DNA from: Ancistrus triradiatus
Taxonomy: Eukaryota; Chordata; Actinopteri; Siluriformes; Loricariidae
Direction of reading: 5' to 3'
DNA length: 64,000 bases
NCBI GenBank assembly: GCA_025084515.1
Contig: JAJAGP010001669.1
Span: 1 to 64,000, forward strand
This document shows positions 38,082-53,000 of the stretch, one piece after another. Position 1 is the first letter of the stretch. Each line of letters begins with the position of its first letter. A program made the translations under genes and the position numbers. The notes beneath the pieces are model-generated. The model worked only from the letters and a program-made list of their open reading frames with translations, was not told the origin of the DNA and ran no database searches.

Positions 38082-41000
38082 TTCAAGCAGGTAATTTTCA
38101 TCTTCACTTCTTATCTGAGGTGCTCAGATGCTGCAGTGGTCTAATACGCTAGCCCTCCGAGATGCAGATAAGGTGAAATTAAATATCTAATTCAGGGTCA
38201 CAGGGGTCCAGGGTCTATCAGGCAGCACAGAGTGCAAAGTGGGAACCTACTCTGGATAGGACCCAAGTCCATACCCAATAATACAGGGTGTCTATAAAGT
38301 AAGTACCACCTCAATACATGTATTACTCACCAACCAATGTACATGCAAGGCTGTTTTCAGATTTATATGAATCACAAGGAGCCCAGGTTCTATCCACATT
38401 ACATTGATTCAGTGTGAGCCCGTGGATGATGCGGCAAACATCAATGCAATTATTAACAATGTTAAAGTGTGACTTACTTTATAGACACCCTGAACAATCG
38501 ACAAGTGTGTATGATGCCATAAATAATTAGGCTGCATATATTTATACAGGGCAGTATAACATAATGAACAATGACAGGACAAGGTGATCAGCAATGTTTG
38601 ACCTTGCTGTACTTTTTACACAACATAACAGATCTGTAATTTGTTAATATGATGCAATGTGTTGATATTAAAAGTTGGTCCTGCTGTGTAAAAAAAAATT
38701 GATGTTGCATACTTTGGGAAAACGTGAGAGTTTAACAACAATTAATTTGTGCTGAAGTTTGCTTAGACAGGACCTTTTAAGCCATAGAACATCTGGCACA
38801 GAACTTTAGGATATGACTTATTGTCTCACTAAGGCAAAAAATAAATTTACATGCTTTATATTATGTAAGATTCTGCATAGTCTCTGACTGAATGATGATG
38901 ATGTAATGCCTCTACAGCCACTCTCAATCACTAAACCCCAGCCAAGGCTACTTCCATAAAAGGACTTGTTTCCAGTATTCACCCCACCCCCAAAGCACGT
39001 ACTTCTTGGTCGTTGCATGGTCTCATAGAACCGAAATCTGCCAAATCAGTGAATGTAACCACACCACGCTAGTCTTAGATCAGTAACTAATTTGGATGGG
39101 CTTCTAGTCAGAAAACAGGGACTAATAATGAAAACAATCCAGGGACTTTCATTGATTAATGTAACTGAGCAAGAACACTTGAGCGTGATTTACTACTTTA
39201 CTAATCAGAGTACATTTGAAATGGGTATAACTATGGATATAGTTGAGCCTATTTCATAGTTGAATCAATTCCTGATTCTTCCTGATCAGCATGGTTTTCT
39301 CTTTGATGCTCTGATTAATGCATAGTATGTTTGACATTTGAGTTTCCTTAGTGACCTAGTTTCTTTGGTTAGCTTTTTCTTATTAAGTATTGGCAAAGAA
39401 AATCCTTAACTGTTTGACCTGTACCAGATATAAGGATGCACTGTTACTGAGCATCATATCAGTGCCGATACTGGCTTGGATCTGTATTAGACATATTTTT
39501 AATCCCATCCATCTGACCATCTGACTTTCATACATACCTTAACATTAACCTTGAAATAGTTACCTAATGTTATAAGCAAGCAAAAGTAGATTATTTAAAA
39601 GTCTTAACTTTTTCTTGTGGGAAGCTCAACACACTAACAACTATTTTAGCACAGCATAATACACATACTATGCACACAGTAACGACTCCTCGAGGGAAAC
39701 AGATTAGGTGCAGGGAAGACCAGAATATGTGCCAAAGTGTATGGTTGTATGTTGTTGTAGTTCAGGGAGGCAAAAAAGGGGCACAGATGGAATGAGTTTC
39801 CTGTCAGTTAGGGTGATCATCCTCCCTAATGCTATAACTCTGAATTTCATGCAGTGTGTGTGTTCTTATCCAGTTGTAGGGATGTGAGTGACGTTTTCCC
39901 ATGGGAAAAAATGACTGTTGTTAGGTCTTTGTTTTGAAGAGCACTTAGTTTGATTTGTTTAAAAAAATGTAAACAATTCTAAATGCAGTCTAATGGCTGA
40001 GGAATGAGTGTCTGTATTTGATCAAGATGTACTTTGGCCTTTTGGAGAGCAATTTACATCAATGTGCTGTTCATTTATTCTCTGGCACCAAAACAATTAT
40101 AGAATTGCCTGTTGTTGTGGACACACTATTATTCATATTTCAAAAAAGAAGCTTTCTTTATTAATTAAATATAATGGACTACTTTCACTGGTGAGCTTAA
40201 AGTCAGATTCGTATGTTTTAATTGTCTTACTGGTTGCAAATTTGGTGCTTAACATATGTTAATAAAATGTCATTTTGTAGTGTTTTTACAGTAGAATATT
40301 GTTTCAAAGGCAATGTACAGTGACCCAAGTGAGGAAGCCTAAGGTGATAGTGGCAAGGAAACTCCTTAATCAGTTAGTTACAGAGAGTGATATAAAAACA
40401 ACATGTTTTGAAGATTCACAGGAAGACTGCTCTTCAGCAGTCATTTCTGTCATGGGCACATTCAAACAGTGAGTTCTTATTGTGCAACATGTGCACTATA
40501 TACAGTCATGTCAAAACATTAGGAAACAGTGCGGTGAGATGGAGTTTATATAAATAAACAAATAAAACCAAATAAATTACTTTTAAACATAAGTTGTCAA
40601 ATGTAATGAACCAAAATGTCAATTTCTTGTGGGGGAAAAAGTTAGGACACCCTATGCTCTAATAGCTGGTATTACCCCTTTTTGCTGAAATAATCTCAAT
40701 TAGACATTGTCAAACACCTCAGTGTCATTGCTGGACTGAAAATAGTTCACCAAACAAAAATGTGAAGCCACCAGCATCCTTTAAGCAGCTAAAACAATTT
40801 GTGCAACAACAGATGAGCTACTGTCTCTTACTTTACACAAGTAAGGTGGAGCAGTATGGTAGATGTGTATAATGAAGTACACAGGCAGTAGACCCAGCCC
40901 TCATTATGAAGAAGCTGGGAGCCTCTACTAACATCCGGGAAATGTACCAACACAAGGATCCAATCACAGAATGTCTAGCATACACCTGGATGCAACATAA

Positions 41001-44000
41001 TAAACATAAAATAACAGTTGGTAAAACTCAATATAAAAACATTTAGTACTGCATTTTACTGTACAATGCAGTAATTCTTATCTTTATAAAACTTGACACA
41101 CTTACCGAAAATGGAAGCATTACCAAGTTGTTTTGTGCTTGCAACTCTCTTTTCTGTAAACAGGTGTTGCAAGGGTTCACTCAGACTAGTTTTCTGTCAT
41201 TCAGACATGAATTACACACATATAGGAAATTTTTTCCTCCTATTACAGTGGGGCAAAAAAGTATTTAGTCAACCACTGATTGTGCAAGTTCTCCTACTTA
41301 GAAAGGTGAGAGAGGTCTGTAATTTTCATCATAGGTGCACTTCAACTATGAGAGACAAAATGAGAAAAAAATCCAGGAAATCACATTGTAGGATTTTTAA
41401 AGTATTTACTTGTAAATCATGGTGGAAAAGTATTTGGTCATCCACAAACAAGCAAGATTTCTGGCTCTCACAGACCTGTAACTTCTTTAAGAAGCTCTTC
41501 TGTCCTCCACCTGTTACCTGTATTAATGGCACCTGTTTGACCTTGTTATCTGTATACAGACACCTGTCCACTGCCTCAAACAGTCTGTGAACTGTGGGAG
41601 CAATTGTAAGAAAATGGACGACATACAAGACCATTGATAATGTCCCTCGATCTGGGGCCCCACGCAAGATCTCATCCCGTGGGGTCAAAATGATCATGAG
41701 AATGGTGTGCAAAAATCCCAGAACTACATGGAGGGACCTGATGAATGACCTGCAGAGAGCTGGGACCAAAGTAACAAAGGCTACCATCAGTAACACACTA
41801 CGCCGAGAGAGACTCAGATCCTGCAGTGCCATGCGTGTTACCCTGCTTAAGCCATTACATGCCCAGACCCGTCTGAAGTTTGTCAGAGTGCATATGGATG
41901 ATCCAGAAGAGGATTGGGAGAATATCATGAGGTCAGATGATACCAAAAACTCAACTCGTCATGTTTGGAGGAAGAAGAATGCTGAGTTGCATCCCAAGAA
42001 CACCATAACTACTGTAAACCATGGAGGTGAAAACCTCGTGCTTTGGGGCTGTGTTTCTGCAAAGGGGACAGGACGACTGATCCATGTTAAGAGAAAAATG
42101 AACGGGGCCATGTATCGTGAGATTTTAAGCCAAAATCTCCTTCCATCACTGAGAGCACTATAGATGGAACATGGCTGGGTCTTCCAGCATGACAAAGATC
42201 CCAAACACACCGCTCGGGCAATGATGGAGAGGCTCCGTAAAAAGCAGTTCAAGGTCCTGGAGTGGCCTAGCCAGTCTCCAGACCTCAACTCCATAGAAAA
42301 TTTGTGTGGAGGGAGTTGAAAGTCCGTGTTGCCCCAAAACATCACTGCTCTAGAGGAGATCTGCATGGAGGAATGGGCCAAAATACCAGCTACAGTGTGT
42401 GCCAACCTCGTGAAGACTTACAGGAAACGTTTGACCTCTGTCATTGCCAACAAAGGTTATGTTACAAAGTACTGAGTTGAACTTTTGTTATTGACCAAAT
42501 ACTTATTTTCTACCATGATTTACAATTCAATTCTTTAAAAATCCTACAGTGTGATTTCCTGGATTTTTTTTCTCATTTTGTCTCTCATAGTTGAAGTGTA
42601 CCTATGATGAAAATTACAGACCTCCCTCTCTCATCTTTCTAAGTAGGAGAACTTTCAAAATCAGTGGCTGACTAAATTCTTTTTGCCCCACAGTATAATT
42701 CTTAAAACCTCGGACGTTAATGGATGTTGAGGAAAAGATATGGGTCTACTGTGTTGTATAGGTGGTATTAAGGAATGCGTGTTATATAAATTCTGATATA
42801 TAAATGACAAAAAATGGAATTACTGTTTCTTATGTAAGTACGTGTATGAAGTAAGCTGGCCTGATTCATGTGAGGACAGAACAGGGCGCACACAGTCTTC
42901 TAGTCAAGCATGTTCTGGGTGTGCCTAGTTGACATCATTCCTACTCCCTCCCCTGGATTGCTCTAACCATTTGGTTCTCTTCATACTTTGTAGGCCAGTG
43001 TCATAGTGTCGTGAGTTTGCCACTGTCACTGCAAAATTGAAGTTGGGCTTTTGTTCAGTGGTGCTGAATGAGAACCTTATCAACAGTTATTGAGAGTGCT
43101 TTCAGAAGAGTGTGGATAGGGTCAGCATTTTGGTTTGTGTTATTACCCAGACATCAGTAATGTGTAATGAATGCACATTTTTAAATATTTGATTCTGCTT
43201 TTTCACACTAATATTATCTGTTTAAGATGTTTCATTTACTTACTAGCTTTACTTACTAGCTTTACTAGCTATATATTAGAGAAAGCTATTTCAGTTCAAA
43301 ATAGAAACAGTGGGTGTAAACAGAGCCCGCTCCAGCTAAACATGAAGCAAAAATAAGCCCCTGTGACAGCAGAATGCTCTGCTTGGCCTATGTTGTAGTT
43401 TGGCATGTCATGAACAGTTGTTGGGAGGCTTGTTCCACTCGGAAAAAAGAAAGAAGCTGTTAACACAGATAACCTCTCTGCCTCAGCTGTAGCTAGGGTT
43501 TCCTTTAGTTCTAAAAGGAGTAAAGGAGTGGTCGAGGTGGTGGGACTAGGTAATATTAATAACTTTCTAACAAAAACTTGACTAAAGCAATAATTAATAA
43601 TGGTAATAAACTGTATTCTAGCTGTTGTTTCTCAGTGGACTAAAATTTGCCTGTTCATGTTTTAACATGAAATAGTTGTCCAGATCTGAGCAATTCGATT
43701 AGTTATATGGTCTTCAAAACTCAGTTTTGATGTCTCTGCTGGTATGTTTAAATTTTCATTTAGTGACTATTTCTGGAATGTCGGCTGTTCCAAATGTAAA
43801 TACCCAAGTTTCGTTGTCCAACAATGGATCTGTGCCATTTATTTTTATGTGGTCTAGTCAATATGGTAGAATACTGAAATCTTGTTTTGAAAACTGGATG
43901 TTTACCTTACAAGGTTAAGTGTTCCCCAGTGTAAGGGTCATCGCCAAGGCAGTCCAATAGGCCTATCTGATACCTCTTACATAAAAAATAACTAAAACTG

Positions 44001-47000
44001 AGAAGTGGTTTTGCTGTCAAAATCAAAGCAGCAAAAGCACTACTGACAGATTTACTATTTTACTGCTCCTACACCATAGAAAGCAGGAGACATGGGCTGA
44101 GTTTTGCTTCAACCAAGGTAATTTGCCAAATAAATCTTGATCTATAACTTCATGTATGCTTCAGACTGTCACCAGTATTTCCTGTTGGGGTGAATGGATG
44201 GATGGATGGATGGATGGATGGATGTGCATTGTGATGCACCTCTAGCTCAGTCTAGTTGCCTACATCTCTTTCACCAGTGCTGAGAAAAGGGATGGGTGGG
44301 TGCATACAGGAAAGTCTACTGATAAAGCTTTAACAATAAGAGACAACTAGAAAAAGGCAGGTATTTATACAGGGAAGTTTGACTAGTTATTATCAAACAC
44401 CAGTGGCATTAAGGTATTAGATACAGACAAAAAGATGAGTGTTATTTAATAGACAGGATGTAAGGGGGAGTACTAAAGGTTAATTTCCTCACATTTAACT
44501 AGCACCCTTTAATGAACATGGGTTTTAGTAAATCATATTTAACTATTTGCTTGAGTGTTTCCAAGTCTGCTAAATGACATAAATGGAAATGTGAGTCATG
44601 TGCCAAAGGAAACTACTGTACTTGAAAACCAAGGGTTATATAAGATAATGGATGCTAGGAAGAAAGGAAGTGGGAGTATTATTGCCATTTCTGTTTTTCC
44701 ACCTCTTATTTCATTTGATGACTGCTGGTGTCCAGCTTTATCATAGGTTTCGCACAAAACTTTTACACAAAGCTTGAGGTTTATGAAGGATTTATTATAC
44801 ATTTCACCATATAACAAAATATACAGTACTGTGCAAATGTATTAGGACTTAGTCTAGCATTAGATGTGTTGTTTTAGCAGTTATACATGTATAATGACCA
44901 AATAAAACCCTATTTTGGTAACGATAATACTCTTTTCCAATAATCTTCATTCCAGTCATTCTGACTTTAAGCATATCTTATCCTTTTCACAATGTTTCTT
45001 TCCAAAAAAGTGGTTTCTTGGCTGCTACCCTTACAAAAAACACCATTCCTGATCAAGCTTCTTTGGATTGTACAAGGGTTAACTTGGCATCCCGATGAGG
45101 CTGCCAGATGCTGCTATTTGTCAAGTGTAAGGGAAGTTCGCACTAAATCCTTACCATTGTAGCCTATAGAAGCAGTTTTTAATACTGCATACACATTTCC
45201 TTTGTTTTCTGGTTGCTTTCTAATAAAGAATCTGAGAAATATTGTAACTATAAACAATGATTGTGCAAACAATGGTATATCTAATCTAATGGTGGCTTAA
45301 GACTTTTGCATAATACTGTGTGTACAGCCTGACGTAACAAGACTGTTTGAGATCTTCGTAAACTGAATGATTTATAATGATAGAATTAAATAGAGTTAAA
45401 ATGAAAGAGTTCCTGCAGTGGACTTTAATGCCATTAAGTAAATCCATGACATTTTTTTTTCCACAGAAAGAAGTGAAGGATGTCTTTGCAGCCATCACTT
45501 TTGAGGTGTCTTACAGCCTTGGCAAACATGTACTTGAAGGACATCATGAGCATGTGCTTGCTTCACTCACACCTGTTTTGCGCTGGAAAAAGGGAAATAA
45601 AATTGCAGCAACAAATGAGGTAATATTGTAATATATTTGTTCTTATCTTTACACCATTTGTAGTGGATTGTGTTGTACTGTATTTCTCTGTTGGTTCTTC
45701 AAAAAATTTTAACGCATGTTTTTCTGTGGTTTCACATGGTTCTAACGTGCTCTAAAAGATTAATTAACAGATGTTGACTAATGCGCATTAATGATGAAAT
45801 GATGACAGTATTTGGCACATCCCATCTCGATGCCTCCCTTATGTTAGCCCATGTTTTAACCTCCTTTACCTTTAATCTAAAATTAGCATCTTTGAGCATG
45901 TCAGGAATCAATTAGTGTGGAATTCATGCTTATTTTCCAACCATACACAATTTATATCCACCACCTGAAAAACAATTCCGAAATCCTGCCACAAGATCAT
46001 TGGCTGATTTTGTCTGAAATGTGTTTATTTGTAAGTTAAATACATCTGTAAAGGTGATTTTGCTCCTCTTTTCACTAGAAAAGTGCTCATGCGCTGACCA
46101 ACCACATTGTCTGAATCTTTGCACAACTACGCCCTCTAGTATAAAATTTACCTTTTAGGACACTGACTTTGAAGAGTAAACATCCTGTACTTGGTCTATT
46201 TACAGACTTGGTTTGAGAAGAATTGTCTGTCTGATGACTGTGCTGCTGACCTAAGGCTGCATGGGAAACTGCTGCTTTCTGGGTAAAGTCCTCCATCTGT
46301 TGTTCCGTTCTCTGGCTTTTTGTTTTCATTGTACTTGGCTGAAGCTTGCTGGCTCTTTTTAATACACTGACATCATAAAGGTTAAGTCGGTGTGGGTGTG
46401 TTTAATGGGACTCTGACACATGCTTGGCTCTCAACAGCTCTGAAAGTCTTTCAGCGATGTCTCACAGTATGCTTTGTAAATTTTTTTGCCCATATTGTAA
46501 AAAAAAGTTTCTTTATTGTCAGTAGGGAGGATATATGCAGCTTTCCACGGTTCATCTCATTCAGATTGCTGCTTCCTTTCTAAACGAAGGAAATGTGCCA
46601 TTTCTTTGTCCACTTGTGATTCAACATTAGGTACTCTACACAATGGCAGCTCAACCAACTAATTACACAATATACATAATTGTATGACTTATTCTTATTA
46701 TCAAACTAAAAGACAGTTGTTCCTAAAAACTGACTGTGAATCAGTGAATCAGTTGTATTAATAAGTGAAAGTTTGCAGTGCTTTTATTCAAACAAAATTC
46801 GAAGTTTCCGTTTTCTTTTTTTGAGATCAGTGCTTTTTTGGCAATGTTATACAAAATGTGATGAGTAATGCTACTCTACAAAAAACATTCCCTAAACAGG
46901 GAGTCTACTAGTAACAGCCCATTGTATTAAAATGCAAAGATTGAAAGAAATAAGAGAAATATCACATTTAAAGAAACAGACAAGCTAAAGAGAAACCAAT

Positions 47001-50000
47001 AAAACCAACGAGAGAAAAATATTATACTTGTTCATTTGTATTGAGGACTGAAATCCAATATTATATATCTGTGAGTGGCAAAATTATGTAAAGTTTTTTC
47101 AGGGTCTGGTGTGACTTCATTGTGCAGCAATATCTCCAAGTAAATTTTTCTGGTAATCTGTTGTCCAGCCCTGCCCTGCAATTTTTAGTCTTCCTTACAG
47201 AACAGCAAAACAGGCAAAATCCATGATACTACCATCACCATGTTTCACAGATTGGATAAGGTTCTTATGTAGGAATGCAGTGTTTTCCTTTTTCCAAATG
47301 CTTTCATTTAAACTAGAAAGTCCTATTTTGGTCTCATCTAATGACAAAATGTTTTTCCAATAGTCAAGTCAAGTCAGATTTATTTATACAGAACTTTTTA
47401 CAGTGGAGCCTTGTCTCAAAGCAACTTTACAATTTTAGACTATCTCCTAATACCTACATCCAATCCCAAATTGAGCAAGCCTAGGGCGACAGTGGAAAGG
47501 AAAAACTCCCTAAGTTTTATGAGGAAGAAACCTTGGGAGGACCAAGACTCAAAAAGGGACCCAACCTCCTTGGGCGGCGTAGATGATAAATCTAAGAATG
47601 AAACTAAAGTGATGGAGTCATACTTCAAATAAAATGTGAAATATGCACATCGGCATTAAGTAGTCCGACACACAGAGTCACTCTAGGATCCTGAGTCTAA
47701 GCAGGAAAGTCGTAGCGGCACTTCGTCCCCAGCCAACCGGAGGAGGGAGAGAGTTACTGCCCTTTGGTGTGGCCCGGGTTTGGTGGGACTGGAGCTGATG
47801 ACGGAAACAGCTTGAGTGAAGCTGAAGCAGATGAACATCATGTGTGGGGAAGGAACTGGTACCAGAACACAGCTCGGAGAGAAAACAGAAAATGCAATTA
47901 GTTATTGATTAAGAGCACAGTGTCTATTAACAATCACTGATGCCATGTGTAGCATGAGACCCCGGCAGCATTAGCTATAGCAGCATAGGCTAGAAAGAGG
48001 AGAACTGGAAGGTAACACAGCCAAGAGGGATCACATGAGACATTGGCAACCCCACGGAAGGCAGAAGACAGCAACCCAACGTCTCTAATCACCATAAGAC
48101 TCTGAACCCCCATATGACTATGAACCCCCAGCTCTGCCCTTAGTCTAAGGCAAGGATGCACAAGTCAAGATCAAGAGGACTGAAGCTCAGTTCAGCCAGA
48201 CTGCCCAGCCGACAAGACCCGGTCCATGCATCCCAGTCTGAATCTAGTCAAAAGTCTGCATAAATAAGTATGTATTTAGCCTAGACTTAAAAATTTGGAG
48301 AGTGTCTGAGTCTCGAACGAAAGTGGGAAGTTTATTCCATAGTTGGGGTGCCATGTATGAGAGAGCCTTTTCCCCCTCCTGTGACTTTTTAATTCTAGGA
48401 ACTAAAAGAAGTCCATTATCTGAGGACATTAACAAATCATTTAGTACCCTAATTAATGCTGTTTCAGTGCTATGATGGGGCCTGAAGCCAGACTGAAATG
48501 TTTCATAAATACCGTTCCTTTGGAGATAACTACAGAGTTGCTGATACATGGCTTTTTCTAAGATTTTGGACAGAAACGGTAGATTTGAAATTGGTCTATA
48601 ATTAGATACCAGACAAGGGTCAAGATTGGCTTTTTCAATCAGTGGCTTGATTACTGCACACTTAAAGGATTTGGGCACATAACCAAAGGTAAGGGATGAA
48701 TTTAAAATAACTAACAGTGGCTCTATAATACTAGGTATTACCTTTTTGAGTAAACATGTAGGACGAGCTGATCAGTGCGGATAGTTCAGTATTAGTAATT
48801 GGGGTAAAAGATTCTAATCTTGATTTACAGCTAATTAAACATATCTCTTCACTAGTGCTGCATCTGGAAGGTTGCTGAATAGTTTGGTGATGTGATGAGC
48901 ATTTTATTATTAAAGAAAGTCATGAAATCATTACTTTTAAAATTACACAGAACGTGAGAATCACTTTCTGTAGGGTTTTCTGTTAATTTGGAGACTGTAT
49001 TAAAGATAAATCTTGGATTATTCATATTTTTCTCTGTGATTGAGGAGAAGTATGCAGCTTTAGCTTTAGTAAGGGCATGTGCTTATACTCTGACATGCTG
49101 TCTTTCCAAGCAATCTTAAACACCTCCAATTTATTATGTCTCCACTTGCGCTCTAGGCACCGCATTGTTTGCTTTAAGGTATGGGTGTGGTCATTATACC
49201 ATGGTGCTAGCCTTTTTTCCCTAATGCGTTTGACCCTAGCAGGAGCAATCGTATTCAGGGTCGAGCGAAACACACATTCTAATTGGTCATTTACACACTC
49301 AAGATGACTGGGCTCTATAGGTGTATTAAATTTCAAGTCTGGTAGGTTTTTAATAAACGCAGCTGGAGTAGCAGATGTGATGGTGCACTTGGTGTGATAA
49401 CGAGGCAGGTGGATTTAATTTATTAGAGATAGCTCAAATACTAAAAGATAGTGATCTGAAATCAGATCACTTTGCGGGAAAACATCTAGGTTATCTATAT
49501 TGATACCAAATGTTAATACTAGATCTAAAGTATGATTACAGCGGTGGGTTGGCCCCATCACATTCTGAGTGATACCCATGGATTCTAAGATGGACTTGAA
49601 AGCAATTTTAAGTGGATCCTGCTCATTGTCGAAGTGAATATTAAAATCACCTACAGGAAAGAAAATTAGCTAATTCCTGAAGAAATTCTGAATAGGGACC
49701 TGAAGGATGGTAAATAGTGATAAGCTGGAAAGAGTGTGGTTTTGACTTCCACAACGATGGAGTAATCACATTAAGGATCAGTATTTCAAACGAATTAGCC
49801 TTGTAACCGGGATTTACACCTAGCTCTTTGTCAAAATAGCCTTCTGGCTTGTCCATGTGATCTGTAGATACCAAACTGTAGATGGGCAGTCATGCTCATT
49901 TTTGGAGAAGACTTATCTCCTTGCAATTCTAATATTTATATTCTTATATTCTTTCTAATATAATTCTAAACAAACACTAATATGAACATTAATATGGCTA

Positions 50001-53000
50001 ATATGAAAGAGGCCTTTAGTTGCTTAGAACCCTAACCCTGGGTTCTTTTGTGGACTATTACACACTTTGCTCTTGGAGTGAGCTTTGTTGTTTGACCACA
50101 AGTAAGAAGGGTAACAATATTAGTTAACTTTCCTATATTTGTATGCAGTCTAACTGACTGCGGATTGGGTGGAGTACAAACTCTATAGGGATGAATGACC
50201 AACTCTTTTTTTTTCTGAGCTCCTGACCTGAGAGATTTCCTTTGTTCATTCCATGATACACTTCCACAAACATGTGAATATCAGACATTCATAGATCCCA
50301 GTTCTTTAAGTATCTTAAATAAAAAACATTAATTGCTAATCTTAGGTTCACATGACCTTGCCACAGATATGTAATTTTTTTTTTCACTTTCCTCAATAAA
50401 TATATGAGCTAGTATAATATTTTTGTCTCATTTGTTTAATTGGGTTATCTTTACTTACTCTTTGGACTTGTGTCAATATATGATGATGTTTTAGGTTATA
50501 TGTTTGCAGAAATCTAGAAAGTTCTAAAGGGTTCACAGTCTTCCCAGCACTATTAGATATGCATTCTCATTTCTATTTCTGTTTTCAATAATGACCTATT
50601 TTAGGTCATTATACTGCTACAGTATAAATCATTCTCCACTATCCAAACAAGCACTTATACAAGTAACAAGGAAGTATGTTAACTCCTCATTACTGGAAAA
50701 TGTAGTCAGCAGGGGCAGAGGCATGTTACAAACAATATGCTGTCAAACCCATTTATCCAAACTCCTAGTATCCATATAACATATGACTTATTTTAGTCAG
50801 TCTCAGTAGTATTCAAATCACTAACAGGGTGGTACGGTTGCTCGGTGGGTAGCACTGTCACCTCACAGTAAGAAGGTCCTGGGTTTGATCCCAAGTGGAG
50901 CAATCTGGGTCCTTTCTGTGTGGTGTCAGCATGTTCTCCCCATGTCCATGTGGGTTTACTCCGGGTACTCCGGTTTCCTCGCACAGCTCAAAGACATGCT
51001 TTAGGTTAATTGATTATGCTAAATTGGCCCCAACCTGTGTATATACGGTATATGACTAGTTTCGATATAACTTTGCGTGTTAATATAACCTTGTCTGTCG
51101 TTGAATGGCCTTTGATGCTGAAGAGTGATGTTAAATAAACTAAATAAACAAACGAATCACTAACATGCTACAGTAAGTATTGAGCCGAAATGAAACCTGA
51201 GAAATTAAATTCTGCATTGAGCAACTGTGTATCAGAGTAACATATCTGAAAGGTGTCAAAAGGTGAGGTGAAATGATGGAATTTCACCTCACCTTTTGTC
51301 TCAATACGAAACGACACTTTGTGTTTTCTGTTTTTATTTACACTCATGCACTTACAGCATCACACATTATTTGAAAGTTACCTGGGTGAACTGACTTTCT
51401 TTAGGTTACTTTCTTGTACAATGGTGCTTGAAAGTTTGTGAACCCTTTGGAATTTTCTATATTTCTGCGTAAATATCTAATAAAACATCAGATTTTCACA
51501 CAACTCCTAAGGATTAGCAGTTAATTTGAAGGTGAAATTAGAGTCAGGTGTTTTCATTCAATGGGATGACAATCAGGTGTGAGTGGGCACCCTGTTTTAT
51601 TTAAAGAACAGGGATCTATCAAAGTCTGCTCTTCACAACACGTTTGTGGAAGTGCACCATGGCACGAACAAAGGAGATTTCTGAGGAGCTCAGAAAAAGA
51701 GTTGTTGATGCTCACCAGGCTAGAAAAGGTTACAAAAACCATCTCTAAAGAGTTTGGACTCCACCAATCCACAGTCAGAAAGATTGTGTACAAATGGAGG
51801 AAATTCAAGACCATTGTTTCCCTCCCCAGGAGTGGTCGACCAACAAAGATCACTCCAAGAGCAAGGCGTGTAAGAGTTGCCGAGGTCACAAAGGACCCCA
51901 GAGTAACTTCTAAGCGACTGAAGGCCTCTCTCACATTGGCTAAGGTTGATGTTCATGAGTCCACTATCAGAAGAACACTGAACAACAATGGTGTGCATGG
52001 CAGGGTTGCATGGAGAAAGCCACTGCGCTCCAAAAACAACATTGCTGCTCGTCTGCAGTTTGCTAAAGATCACGTGGGCGAGCCAGAAGGCTAGTGGAAG
52101 AATGTTTTGTGGACGGATGAGACCAAAATAGCTTTTTGGTTTAAAAGAAAAGTGTTATATTTGGAGAAAGGAAAACACTGCATTCCAGCATAAGAACCTT
52201 ATCCCATCTGTGAAACATGGTGGTGGTAGTATCATGGTTTGGGCCTGTTTTGCTGCATCTGGGGCAGGACGGCTTGCCATCATTGATGGAACAATGAATT
52301 CTGAATTATATCAGACAATTCTAAAGGAAAATGTCAGGACATCGGTCCATGACCTGACTCTCAAGAGAAGGTGGGTCTTGCAGCAAGACAACAACCCTAA
52401 GCACACAAGTCTTTCTACCAAAGAATGGTTAAAGAAGAATAAAGTTCATGTTTTGGAATGGTCAAGTCAAACTCCTGACCTTAATCCAATCGACATGTTG
52501 TGGAGGAACCTGAAGCAACCAGTTAATGTGAGGAAACGCACCAACATCCCAGAGTTGAAGCTGTTCTGTACGGAGGAATGGGCTAAAATTCCTCCAAGCC
52601 AGTGTGCATTACTGATCAACAGTTACAGGAAACGTTTAGTTACAGTTATTGCTGCACAGGGGGTCACACCAGATACTGAAAGCAAAGGTTCACATACTTT
52701 TGCCACTCACTAATATGTAATATTGGATCATTTTCCTCAAGAAATAAATGACCAAGTATAATATTTTTGTCTCATTTGTTTAACTGGGTTCTCTTTATAT
52801 ACTTTTAGGACTTGTGTGAAAATCTGATGATGTTTTAGGTCATATTTATGCAGAAATACAGAAAATTCCAAAGGGTTCACAAACTTTTACGCACCACTGT
52901 AAACGTTTCCTGTAACTGTTGATCAGTCCTGCACACAGGCTTGGAGGAATTTTAGCCCATTCCCTCATACAGAACAGCTTCATGATGTTTCCTCACATTA

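Noticed and set aside
49449..49470. AGTGATCTGA-AA-TCAGATCACT hairpin as a regulatory site
   Set aside because: It lies inside the L2 copy and is more simply part of that element's sequence.
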